Assembly: GCF_900101025.1 (NCBI RefSeq)
Contig: NZ_FMUH01000009.1
Location: 1 to 64,000, forward strand
Origin: Klenkia marina
Lineage (GTDB): Bacteria > Actinomycetota > Actinomycetes > Mycobacteriales > Geodermatophilaceae
Length of the DNA: 64,000 nucleotides
Direction of reading: 5' to 3'
How positions within the stretch are numbered: position 1 is the first letter of the stretch; each line of letters starts with the position of its first letter. The translations under genes and the position numbers were made by a program. Positions 51,494 through 59,121 of the stretch are shown here, one piece after another. The notes under the pieces are model-generated. The model did not search any database. It worked only from the letters and a program-made list of their open reading frames with translations, and was not told where the DNA came from.

Positions 51494-51818
51494 CGACAAC
51501 TTGCCGACTCAGCGCGGGTCATCCATCTGCATCGGCCACGTCAAGCCTCACCACACGCACCGGGTCGACCGAGGAGCCGGTTGGACGGCGGATGCCCGCG
51601 ACCTTGGCCGGACACATGCTCGACGGCGAATCCGCATAGGCCGCCAATAGTGCAGGCTATCTGCGGATCGAGTCGTGTGTCGGTTCGAGGCGGAACGTGT
51701 CCGGTACAGCCTGCCTCGCAGGGCGAGCCATGGTTTTTCAGTCCGCACGGTCGGCGCTGCCCCGGTACCTACTCGTCGAAAGCACGTTCAAGACGAAATG
51801 CTCGTCCGCGAAGAGGAG
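51494..51818. other. Convergent intergenic region, no gene recognised
   Basis: About 325 nt between two convergent HEPN-like genes. No convincing small frame or terminator stem was found by eye. Confidence 0.4.
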
Positions 51819-52853
51819 CTAGTCCGGTGAGGCGGAGGAGGGGTAAGTCGGCAATGCCGCTAGCGCGTCTGTCGGCGCCCCCTCCTCATAATCGACACGC
51901 TTGCCTGCCTGCCGGGCGACGTAGTCAAAGCCGTTACGGTCCAGGCTCGTTGTTCCCAGGATCCCTCTCGTCGGAAGACCACGGACGTACTCGTGAAAGT
52001 GCGGTCGTTCTCCGCTGAGCTCTGCGATGTACTGCACGAGCAATCGGGCTGCGATCGGCGCAGCGGGATGCAGCAAGGGAGACAGACAGGCGTGCAGCGC
52101 TTGAACCTCGGCGAACGCATCCTCGCCGAGTTGGAACAGCTCTATTTCCTCGTCCGACTCGCGAACGTCCCGGCGGACAGCGGCGTTCGCGCGACTCGCT
52201 GCAAAGACGTCCTTTTCGAGATACGCGGAGGCTTCCGACTCCGGCCTTGCGTTGGAGCCCTCGGCCAGCCTTGCTGTCATCCGTAGTGACACCAGCCCAC
52301 GCACTCCATGCTGGAATGCGTTGCGCATCGAGTAGATGATTCGATACCCGAAGCTGCGGTCGTAAACTCTCGAGAAGGCGGCCGCCACCTGAGCCTTTAG
52401 GTTGTCATCGCCTGTGCGATTAACCTGCGCTGTCACGTACTCGTGGTACAGCTTGAGCGCCGTGCTGTAGTTGATAATCCGATACTCGATAATCTGTGGC
52501 ATCCACTCGTTAGGCCTGGGTTGTTCACGCAGTTGTCGCAGCAACTCCTCGCGCGCGTTACGAAGATCGCCCCAGGCGAACGACGGGAAACCGTCGAGTC
52601 CACGGGTGAAGCGGTAGATATCACGATGGGCTGCAATTGCCTCATCCCATTCATCGGCGCTCAGCTCGCGGACCTCTATCCATCTCATCTGGCCCGGCTC
52701 AGTCCACTCATGCCGGTAGAGGGCACGCACGATCTCCACCTGCGGCTGCCCCTCGCTGTTGGTGGGCAGCATGGCGCGGAAATCAGCCGGCAACTGGGCT
52801 AAGGCCTCCGCAAGTGCTGCCGGGACCTCAGCAAGCTCACCGTCGCCGTTCAT
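51819..52853 (-). CDS. Uncharacterised HEPN-like protein (R-x4-H motif)
   Basis: 344 residues from ATG 52853. The segment YRIIYSMRNAFQHGVRG (Arg177-His182) is a typical HEPN active-site helix with the acidic/polar residue after Arg. It is preceded by a long helix (STALKLYHEYVTAQVNR). The rest is helical, and no other catalytic motif is visible. Base composition is lower in GC than surrounding backbone genes. It converges with the HEPN-like gene at 50060 and diverges from the TIGR02391-type gene at 53026. A defence or toxin function is likely but unproven. Confidence 0.6.
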   Translation of the reverse strand: MNGDGELAEVPAALAEALAQLPADFRAMLPTNSEGQPQVEIVRALYRHEWTEPGQMRWIEVRELSADEWDEAIAAHRDIYRFTRGLDGFPSFAWGDLRNAREELLRQLREQPRPNEWMPQIIEYRIINYSTALKLYHEYVTAQVNRTGDDNLKAQVAAAFSRVYDRSFGYRIIYSMRNAFQHGVRGLVSLRMTARLAEGSNARPESEASAYLEKDVFAASRANAAVRRDVRESDEEIELFQLGEDAFAEVQALHACLSPLLHPAAPIAARLLVQYIAELSGERPHFHEYVRGLPTRGILGTTSLDRNGFDYVARQAGKRVDYEEGAPTDALAALPTYPSSASPD

Positions 52854-52998
52854 CCAGCCAGCGTGACATCGGTCGGTGGACAACTGAGCTCGGCGCGTCG
52901 ACAGCTGGTCCCTGGGGGGTCTACGCGTAGAGCGATCGACCTCGGTAGGCGACGCTCGCCACCGGGCGTCTGGGATAGCTGCCGGCTTGGCAGGGATG

Positions 52999-53020
52999 CA
53001 ACATAAAAGACGTTATGTTG
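52999..53020. promoter_or_regulatory. Operator-like dyad over a leaderless promoter
   Basis: CAACATAA-AAGACG-TTATGTTG, a perfect 8-bp-arm inverted repeat in an AT-rich patch. TATGTT inside its right arm is a good -10 element 6 nt before the ATG at 53026, so a bound repressor would block the promoter directly. Confidence 0.6.
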
Positions 53021-53025
53021 TACTC

Positions 53026-53748
53026 ATGGACATCGCGTGGGCGCTCGATGAGCTTGGGATCTTTGAGCGGATGACTGTGCTCACTAACAACAGCCGAGGC
53101 GGGTTCGTCACCAGTAGCAGCTCGACCGCCAGTCCCGATGGGGACGTCGCCGCCGCGGCCGCGGTGGTCGAGCAGATCCTCGACCGCGTCATCGCCGACT
53201 GGCGGACCACGATCGAGCTCCGGTCGTCGAACCGATGGACCCGACACCGCGAGGCGACCCTTCGTGCCATCACGATCTTGCGCCGCCAGGAGGAGCTTCG
53301 CGAGAAGCTCGGGGACAACGCGCCCACCCTGGACGCCAGCCGCCTGCACCCGTGGGCCTGGGACGGTGCCCGCTCGATGTGGGGCAGCCGGCAGTACGCC
53401 CAGGCAGTGGTCGACGCTCTGAAGAAGGTCAACGCCGAGGCTCAGCTGAAGGTCGGCCGCCGCGACGTCAGCGAGACCGACCTGTTCAACCAGCTGTTCA
53501 GCCTGGACGCCCCGAAAGCGGACAGGCCGCGGCTGCGCCTGATGCCTGATGACGGCAGCGACACCTACTCCAGCGTGCACCGCGGCGCCCGGTCGCTGGC
53601 CGAGGGCCTGTTTGCCGGCGTCCGCAACCGGCTCAGCCACGAGGTCACCGAGAGCCCCGCCGAGGAGCAGCACGCCCTGGAGCAGCTGGCCGCGGTCAGC
53701 GTGCTGGCCCGCTGGGTCGACGACGCAGAGGTGGTGACGGCGCCGTGA
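53026..53748 (+). CDS. TIGR02391 (Ymh-like) family protein with HEPN motif
   Basis: 240 residues. The C-terminal 70 residues match the TIGR02391 family: LAEGLFAGVRNRLSHEVTES and then EQLAAVSVLARWVDDAEV. RNRLSH (Arg200-His205) is an R-x4-H HEPN signature. The N-terminal half is helical. ATG 53026 directly follows a leaderless-type promoter with an operator dyad. It overlaps the tyrosine recombinase gene by 4 nt, so toxin-like protein and recombinase are expressed together. Family members are frequent in defence and mobile contexts. Confidence 0.8.
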   Translation: MDIAWALDELGIFERMTVLTNNSRGGFVTSSSSTASPDGDVAAAAAVVEQILDRVIADWRTTIELRSSNRWTRHREATLRAITILRRQEELREKLGDNAPTLDASRLHPWAWDGARSMWGSRQYAQAVVDALKKVNAEAQLKVGRRDVSETDLFNQLFSLDAPKADRPRLRLMPDDGSDTYSSVHRGARSLAEGLFAGVRNRLSHEVTESPAEEQHALEQLAAVSVLARWVDDAEVVTAP

Positions 53749-54725
53749 GCGCTGAACTGGCCCCGGCGTTCTCCTCCGCGGTGGTCGTCGCACCGCGTGC
53801 AGCTCCGGTGCCGGTCACCCCCGCCGAGGCGACCCGGCTGTCGACGGTCGATGACCTGGTGCGGGGGTTCTTGCTGTCCAAGCGATCGGCCACCACCCGC
53901 GCCGCCTACACCGCCGACCTGGCCTCCTGGCTGCACTGGTGCACCCAGCTCGAGCTCGACCCGCTGCGCGCCGGCATCCACCACGCCGACGCCTACCTCC
54001 GAATGCTCACCGAGGTCGGCGACCCCCGCACCGGCCACACCCTCGCCGCCGCCTCCGTCGCTCGGCGCACCTCAGCCGTCCACGGCTTCTATCGCTACGC
54101 CGCCCGCCACAGTGCTGTCGCCGGCTCGCCGTTCACCGGCATCACCCGGCCCGCGGTCGACGAGGAATCCATGACTTCCGGGCTTACCCGCGACGAGGTC
54201 CATGCCCTGTTCGCCGCTGCCCGCGCCCACTCCCCCCGCTCCGAGGCCCTGATCAAGCTGCTCGTGCTCAACGGGCTGCGAGTGTCCGAGGCTTTGGGCG
54301 CACGAGTGGAAGACCTGGACCACGACCAGGGGCACCGGGTGCTGCGGATTCGCCGCAAGGGCGGCCGCCGAGCCCGAGTGCCGCTGACCCCCGACGTGCA
54401 GCACGCCCTCGCCGGCGCCATCGGCGAGCGCACCGCCGGCCCACTGTTCGCCACCAGCAGCGGCCGCGCCCTGGACCGCACCGCAGCCTGGAGACTGCTG
54501 CGCCGGCTCGCAGCCGACGCCGGCCTACCGGCCGCCGGCCGGATCAGCCCACACTCTGCCCGGCACACCTATGCCACCACCGCCCTAGACGCCGGCGTCG
54601 CCCTTCGGGACGTGCAGGACTCCATGGGCCACCGAGACCCCCGCACCACCCGGCTCTACGACCGGACCCGCGCCAACCACACCCGCAATGCCACCTACGC
54701 CGTCGCCGCCGCACTCGCGGACTAG
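53745..54725 (+). CDS. Tyrosine recombinase (XerC/D-like integrase)
   Basis: 326 residues. N-terminal SAM-like core-binding domain (about 35-125) and C-terminal catalytic domain with Arg179 (NGLRVSEAL), Lys205 region, His270 and Arg273 (HSARHTYAT), His296 (MGHRDPRTT) and the nucleophile Tyr305 (RLYDR). All catalytic residues are in place, so it should be active. It could resolve plasmid multimers or integrate the element. It is coupled to the HEPN/TIGR02391 gene upstream and followed by a strong terminator. Confidence 0.93.
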   Translation: MSAELAPAFSSAVVVAPRAAPVPVTPAEATRLSTVDDLVRGFLLSKRSATTRAAYTADLASWLHWCTQLELDPLRAGIHHADAYLRMLTEVGDPRTGHTLAAASVARRTSAVHGFYRYAARHSAVAGSPFTGITRPAVDEESMTSGLTRDEVHALFAAARAHSPRSEALIKLLVLNGLRVSEALGARVEDLDHDQGHRVLRIRRKGGRRARVPLTPDVQHALAGAIGERTAGPLFATSSGRALDRTAAWRLLRRLAADAGLPAAGRISPHSARHTYATTALDAGVALRDVQDSMGHRDPRTTRLYDRTRANHTRNATYAVAAALAD

Positions 54726-54750
54726 CCGTGATCTGTCTGGTAGGAAACAC

Positions 54751-54787
54751 GCAGGGCCCCCCGCAATTGAGGTGCGGGGGGCCCTGC
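54751..54787 (+). terminator. Rho-independent-type terminator after the recombinase gene
   Basis: GCAGGGCCCCCCGCA, 7-nt loop, then its exact complement: a perfect 15-bp stem, 26 nt past the stop, followed by TGTTC. Can also serve the convergent gene at 54809. Confidence 0.85.
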
Positions 54788-54808
54788 TGTTCAGGTGGCG
54801 AGGCGGGG

Positions 54809-55018
54809 CTAGCCCTGCTCGGTCACGCTGGTGCTGGGGTGCCGGGCTGCAGCGGCGCTGGAGATGAAGTGCCCGGTGATGGCGCTGCGGTGGTGGGTGC
54901 CGCTGCTGCGGTTGGCCCCGGATCCGCTCTCGGTGACCGAGGTGCGGGGATGCCGGGCGGCAGCGGCGCTGGAGATGTAGCGCCCGGAGATGGCGCTGCG
55001 GTGGTGGCCCTTGGCCAT
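54809..55018 (-). CDS. Small protein of two tandem SGRYISSAAAARHP-type repeats
   Basis: 69 residues made of two copies of a ~26-residue unit, HHRSAISGRYISSAAAARHP then RTSVTE, joined by a Gly/Ser linker. The DNA copies (54820-54901 and 54931-55012) are about 80% alike by eye. Single or double units of this type are scattered through actinobacteria as unnamed small proteins. ATG 55018 follows AAAGGAAC. It lies downstream-adjacent to the unknown 405-aa gene on the same strand. Function unknown. Confidence 0.7.
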   Translation of the reverse strand: MAKGHHRSAISGRYISSAAAARHPRTSVTESGSGANRSSGTHHRSAITGHFISSAAAARHPSTSVTEQG

Positions 55019-55080
55019 GTTCTTGTTCCTTTCGGTTCGAGACATCCCCGGGTGGGAGCCTCGGTCTGGGGGTGCCGGCG

Positions 55081-56298
55081 CTAGGCGGCCTTGCGGTGGC
55101 GCAGCGCCTGGCGGTGATGGTCGGCGACGGCCTTGGTGGCCATCAGTGCGCCGATGTCGATGCGGGTGATGGCTGGGTTGCGTTGCCGGGTGGCGGCGAG
55201 GCGGGCAGCGAGGTCGAGGGCCTCATCGGCGTGGGCCGCCAGCCGGTTCCACCCCCAGGAGGGGCGGGAGATGCGCTGCTGCTGGAGCAGGCTGGTCTTC
55301 CGGCTGATCAGGGCGTGGGTGCGGGCATCGCCGAGCAGGGATTCCCGCCCCATCGGGCAGCACCCCGGGTCGGGGCAGATGACCCTGGCCATGAGCCGGC
55401 GATCAGTGCTGATGGCCACCACGGTGCGCTTGGGCACCGACCTGTTGAGCTGCCGGATGAAGACCCCGCGCGGCCCGCGGGGCGCATTCGGGTCTGGTGC
55501 AGTACGACGGTTGGTCATGGCGACGCGCAAGTCGCACCGTTCCCTGCGACCGATCCCGGTCTCGTAGCCTGCGGCTCCTCCGGCGACGGAGACGTCTCCG
55601 AGCACTCCTTGCTGCCAGGCCGTCACCGGTGCGATGCGGGCGAGCCGGTGCATGGTGGCCAGGTAGTCGGCCAGCCGTTGTGCGGGATGGGCTCCCTGGT
55701 CGACCTTGCTGGCGGCCAACGCGATCTCCTGCACCCCCAGGGCCTCGACGCCAGTGGCCAGCGGCTCGATCACGGCGGGCCAGGTCGGACGGTGCAGCAG
55801 CCGCCAGCCCATGGCGACGACGGCGATAACCGGGACGTGGATCTGTTGCGCGGCCAGGTAGCGGTGGGTGGCCGCCCATAAAGCCAGCTGGACCTGCAGC
55901 CATCCGTCGGTCGCGGACTCGATGTGCACGTAGGGGGCCAGAATGGCGCTGGCCCCGTGCTGCAGCTGGAACTCCACGCAGGTAGCCACCACCTGGTCGA
56001 CCCGGGTCGGGTTGAGCAGGTCGGCCGGGGTGGCGATCGCGGCCTCGGCGTAGGGAAGGGCGGCCCACGAGTCGCCGGGGTGCTGGTAGTCCTGCAGGTA
56101 GTAGGTCTGCGGGTCGATGAGCATCGGGATGCCCGCCACCTGGGCCAGCTGGACGATCTCAGCCTTGCGCGGAGCCAGGTGAGCGTCGACGACCACCCGG
56201 TGCGGTGCAGCCGGTCCCGCGCCAGCCCCGTGCGCGCCCAGTACGCGCCGCAGCAGCGCGATGTCGTCACCGCCGATGCGGACCGTGAGCTCAGCCAT
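55081..56298 (-). CDS. Uncharacterised 405-aa protein divergent from an MbcTA module
   Basis: Alternating strands and helices suggest a barrel-like enzyme: HRVVVDAHLAPRKAEIVQLA, then GIPMLIDPQTYYLQDYQHPG, ASAILAPYVHIES, VPVIAVVAMGWRLL and GVQEIALAASKVDQG. Near residue 320 lies a cysteine cluster CPDPGCCP followed by a histidine (ARTHAL), a possible zinc site. The layout faintly recalls tRNA-guanine transglycosylase-like enzymes, but no diagnostic motif was found. ATG 56298. It is divergent from the Xre-type antitoxin gene by about 115 nt and may belong to the same module. Confidence 0.55.
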   Translation of the reverse strand: MAELTVRIGGDDIALLRRVLGAHGAGAGPAAPHRVVVDAHLAPRKAEIVQLAQVAGIPMLIDPQTYYLQDYQHPGDSWAALPYAEAAIATPADLLNPTRVDQVVATCVEFQLQHGASAILAPYVHIESATDGWLQVQLALWAATHRYLAAQQIHVPVIAVVAMGWRLLHRPTWPAVIEPLATGVEALGVQEIALAASKVDQGAHPAQRLADYLATMHRLARIAPVTAWQQGVLGDVSVAGGAAGYETGIGRRERCDLRVAMTNRRTAPDPNAPRGPRGVFIRQLNRSVPKRTVVAISTDRRLMARVICPDPGCCPMGRESLLGDARTHALISRKTSLLQQQRISRPSWGWNRLAAHADEALDLAARLAATRQRNPAITRIDIGALMATKAVADHHRQALRHRKAA

Positions 56299-56413
56299 GA
56301 GCGCTCCCTTCCTCGACCCGAAGCATACACAGATACGCAACTCGATGCGCAACTAGACCCGAAAGGTAGACCGCGATAGGCTATGCACATATCGCCCGAG
56401 GGAGGGCAGTCCC

Positions 56414-56800
56414 ATGGAGGAGAACCGCATGCAGCATCAAGTGGCCACACCGTCCGACGATCAGGTGTCGTACTCCGAGACCTATCCGCGGATCGTCAGC
56501 CTGGTCACTGAAGTTGGAATCACCCAGGGCCAGCTGGGCCAAGCCGTGGGCTCCAGCCTGCGCACCGTGCAGAACTGGGCCGGCGGCGACACCGCACCCA
56601 ACGGCGTCAAGCTCCAGCGCCTGCTCGACCTGAAGTTCCTCGTCGAGGAGCTGCAGACCGCCTACACCGAGGAGGGGATTGCTATCTGGCTCAACTCGCG
56701 CAACCGCAACCTGTCCGGGCAGCGACCCATCGACCTGCTGGTCGCCGGCAACATCGATGAGGTGCTGGCCGAAGCCCAGCGCGTATCGGGGGCTATGTAG
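56414..56800 (+). CDS. Xre/MbcA/ParS-type antitoxin
   Basis: 128 residues. The N-terminal HTH (TQGQLGQAVGSSLRTVQNWAGG) is followed by the toxin-binding MbcA/ParS C-terminal domain (AIWLNSRNRNLSGQRPIDLL, then VAGNIDEVLAEAQRV). This is the standard partner of RES-domain toxins, encoded 2 nt downstream. Start ATG 56414 (GAGGGAGGG before it) or ATG 56429 (GGAGGAG before it). Autoregulation through the upstream region (repeat GCGCAACT/ACGCAACT near 56335-56353) is likely. Confidence 0.88.
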   Translation: MEENRMQHQVATPSDDQVSYSETYPRIVSLVTEVGITQGQLGQAVGSSLRTVQNWAGGDTAPNGVKLQRLLDLKFLVEELQTAYTEEGIAIWLNSRNRNLSGQRPIDLLVAGNIDEVLAEAQRVSGAM

Positions 56801-56802
56801 TC

Positions 56803-57402
56803 ATGACCACCACGGCCGCTCAGCTGTCCAGCGCACCCACCGCTCAGGTCACCGGCATCTGGCAGCGTCACGTGCCAGCCCGCTTCTCGCACACAGGCCT
56901 GCAGGGCCGTCGCAGTGCCGGCCGCTGGGGGACTCGCAACGGGTTCCCGGTGCTCTATCTGGGCAAGCCAGAGCAGTCCGTGGTGATCGAGGCCTACCGC
57001 CACCTGGTCGACCCCGTCGAGGACCCCATGCCCCCGGGCTCCTTCGTCCCCCGCATGCTCATCACCGCCAGCGTGGAGGTCGACAACGTCCTGGACCTCA
57101 GGACCGCTGGTGGCCGGGCAGCTGCCGGATTGACGATGGCTGAGCTGCAGAGCGCGACCTCCGACCGGGAGGCCTACCGACAGTGTCAGCTAGTGGCACA
57201 GCTGGCCCATCAGCTCCGCTATCACGGCATCGTCGCCCCAGCGGCCACCAAGGTCGGGGAGACCCTGGCGCTGTTCACCGATGTAGTGCCTGCAAACCAG
57301 CAACCGGTCCACCTGGCGGACGAACACTGGGACACCCTGCCCCAGGACCCGCGCAACCCCGGCCAGCGTCGACTGCGTCTGATCGGTCCCTCGGACACCT
57401 GA
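56803..57402 (+). CDS. RES-domain toxin (MbcT/ParT-like)
   Basis: 199 residues. The RES domain is recognised by ARFSHTGLQGRRSAGRWGT (Arg near 41), PVLYLGKPEQSVVIEAYRHL (Tyr52, Glu63) and a later Ser region (LQSATSDREAY). RES toxins degrade or ADP-ribosylate using NAD+; MbcT is an NAD+ phosphorylase. With the Xre antitoxin it forms a complete module that would maintain the element or act in phage defence. Confidence 0.88.
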   Translation: MTTTAAQLSSAPTAQVTGIWQRHVPARFSHTGLQGRRSAGRWGTRNGFPVLYLGKPEQSVVIEAYRHLVDPVEDPMPPGSFVPRMLITASVEVDNVLDLRTAGGRAAAGLTMAELQSATSDREAYRQCQLVAQLAHQLRYHGIVAPAATKVGETLALFTDVVPANQQPVHLADEHWDTLPQDPRNPGQRRLRLIGPSDT

Positions 57403-57576
57403 TCTCCAGGAAGGTCGTGCCCGCAGCCCCCTTGCGTGCCGACTTCGACCTACTCGAGCGCCGCGATAACTCACCCCGGGCCGGCCCTGCATCTGCAACG
57501 GTGCGGGGCCGGTCCCGCGACGTAGGTGCTGGCCGGCATTGGCTGCGCCCGCGGCACGGGTCATCAGACTGACGAG

Positions 57577-57855
57577 ATGAGCACCGCCGAGCTGCCGCCC
57601 GGCCCCGCCGGCCCTCCTCTGGAGCTGTCCGCGACGGTGACCGTGCCTTTCCCGGGCTCGAGCGCGCCACCGTCGCCTTGCGTGGTCGGCTGCGCGCCGA
57701 TCGTGATGACTAGGCGCTACCGCCGGTTCCGTCCTCCTGCTGGACCGAAAAACCCTGACTGTCGACGGGCCCGAGGTCGGCGTCGACCCCGACGACCGCA
57801 GCTAGTTTGTCTACACCGCGCCCGTCACCACCCACCCCTGCGGGCGGTGGACTGA
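57577..57855 (+). pseudogene. Decayed paralogue of the 48256-48606 gene
   Basis: In one frame it reads LSATVTVPFPG; one base shifted it continues GLERATVALRGRLRAD and hits a stop. Further on, TLTVDGPEVGVDPDDRS-stop-FVYTAPV appears. These match VVELPFDNLEQATVALQGHL and TLTVDGPTQQTDPGGRTWFTYT of the intact gene at 48.3 kb. At least one frameshift, an internal stop (a TGG-type Trp site now TAG) and loss of the middle show that it is inactive. Confidence 0.7.
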
Positions 57856-58051
57856 GTCTTCGAGCACGGACCGGCGGAGCCCCCGGGGGCGAGGCACGGC
57901 AGCTCGGTCACGACCCGGACCGGGCGGCACCTGCTGTCGGATCACAAGCTGGCGTGATGGGGTTTATGGGCCGTTGATTTCAGAACGGGTTTTGGTCCTT
58001 CCCCCGCGATCATGGATCTGGCGCTTTCTCGTTAGGCGACAGCTCGGCTGA

Positions 58052-58083
58052 GTCGTGTCACAGACGGGGGTTTGTGACACGAC
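58052..58083. terminator. Hairpin (11-bp perfect stem) before the GNAT gene
   Basis: GTCGTGTCACA, 10-nt loop, TGTGACACGAC. It lies in a 277-nt non-coding gap; it may be a terminator of decayed upstream genes or an operator dyad for the GNAT gene. Confidence 0.5.
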
Positions 58084-58131
58084 GGGCCAAACATGTTGTG
58101 GCGCAGCCCTAGCGCCTGCATCGTGCTCCGG

Positions 58132-58638
58132 GTGCTGATCCGCAGAGAGACCCCGAACGACCGCGACGCCGTACACGCTGTCCACAACGCCGCGTTCGCC
58201 ACCGAGGACGGATCGGTCGCGTTTGAGGCAACCCTGGTCGACGCCCTACGCGCCGCCGGAGACGTCATCCCAGCGCTGTCCCTGGTCGCCGAACGGGACG
58301 GCGCGGTCGTGGGGCACGTTCTCGGCAGCCGTGCGCAGCTCGCCGGCGCAACCTCGGTGGGCCTCGCGCCCCTGGGGGTCTTCCCCGACATGCAAGGGAC
58401 CGGCATCGGCAGCGCGCTCATGCACGCTGTACTCGCGGCAGCTGACCCCCTCGACTTTCCCGAAGCCGTCCTTCTGGGAGACACCGGGTACTACCGGCGA
58501 TTCGGCTTCCGCCCCGCCGAACCGCTGGGCATCAAGGCATCCGACCCGTCGTGGGCTGACCACTTCCAGGTACGGACCCTCCAGGCGTGGAGCGGCGAGC
58601 CCGGCGACTTCCACTACGCACCGGCCTTCGGCATCTGA
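58132..58638 (+). CDS. GNAT-family N-acetyltransferase (YhbS-like)
   Basis: About 168 residues. The acetyl-CoA loop is visible as LGVFPDMQGTGIGSALMHA (Q-x-x-G-x-G/A motif), with preceding strand VVGHVLGSR and the YhbS-like end GDTGYYRRFGFRPAEPLGI. The substrate is unknown. Start is uncertain (GTG 58132, GTG 58123 or ATG 58093) because no clear ribosome site is present. No operon partner. Confidence 0.85.
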   Translation: MLIRRETPNDRDAVHAVHNAAFATEDGSVAFEATLVDALRAAGDVIPALSLVAERDGAVVGHVLGSRAQLAGATSVGLAPLGVFPDMQGTGIGSALMHAVLAAADPLDFPEAVLLGDTGYYRRFGFRPAEPLGIKASDPSWADHFQVRTLQAWSGEPGDFHYAPAFGI

Positions 58639-59121
58639 CAGCGCCCAGCCCGAATAAGGTCACCCCTCTCGGCCTCGCCAGGAGTTGGATGTGAACCTGG
58701 TTCTGGGCCCGATTCGGTAGGACCGCACACCGGGGTTTGTTGTCCGCACTGACTGCACTGCGACACGGGTTGCGGTGTGTGCTCCGGGAAGTCAGTGGGG
58801 CGGGACGACGCGCACCGGGGTGGCCCTGGTGTCCAGGGGTCGTCGACCAGGGCAGGCAATGGGCTGGCCCGGTCTCGGGGGGTGGGTGGCCACGACGACC
58901 GTGCAAGCGTGCCGATCGTGACGGGGCCGGCAACGCCGGATGCGAGGTGCGCCGACCCCTGCGCACCGCCGTCCCGGCACCGGTGCGTCGGGGTCGGACA
59001 CCAGCTCTGGGCACTGGTCGGGTGGTCCATGGTCGAGCGGTCCTCTCCCGTTGTCCGGGGGTCCGTCAGCCCTGGAGGACGGTTCAGGCGTCGCGATCTC
59101 GGCGGCGTTCCATCGCCGGGC
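58639..59121. other. Non-coding gap, nothing recognised
   Basis: About 480 nt. Open frames exist on both strands but lack protein-like composition, ribosome sites or family motifs. It may hold remnants of lost genes at the junction between the accessory region and the flanking genes. Confidence 0.45.
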
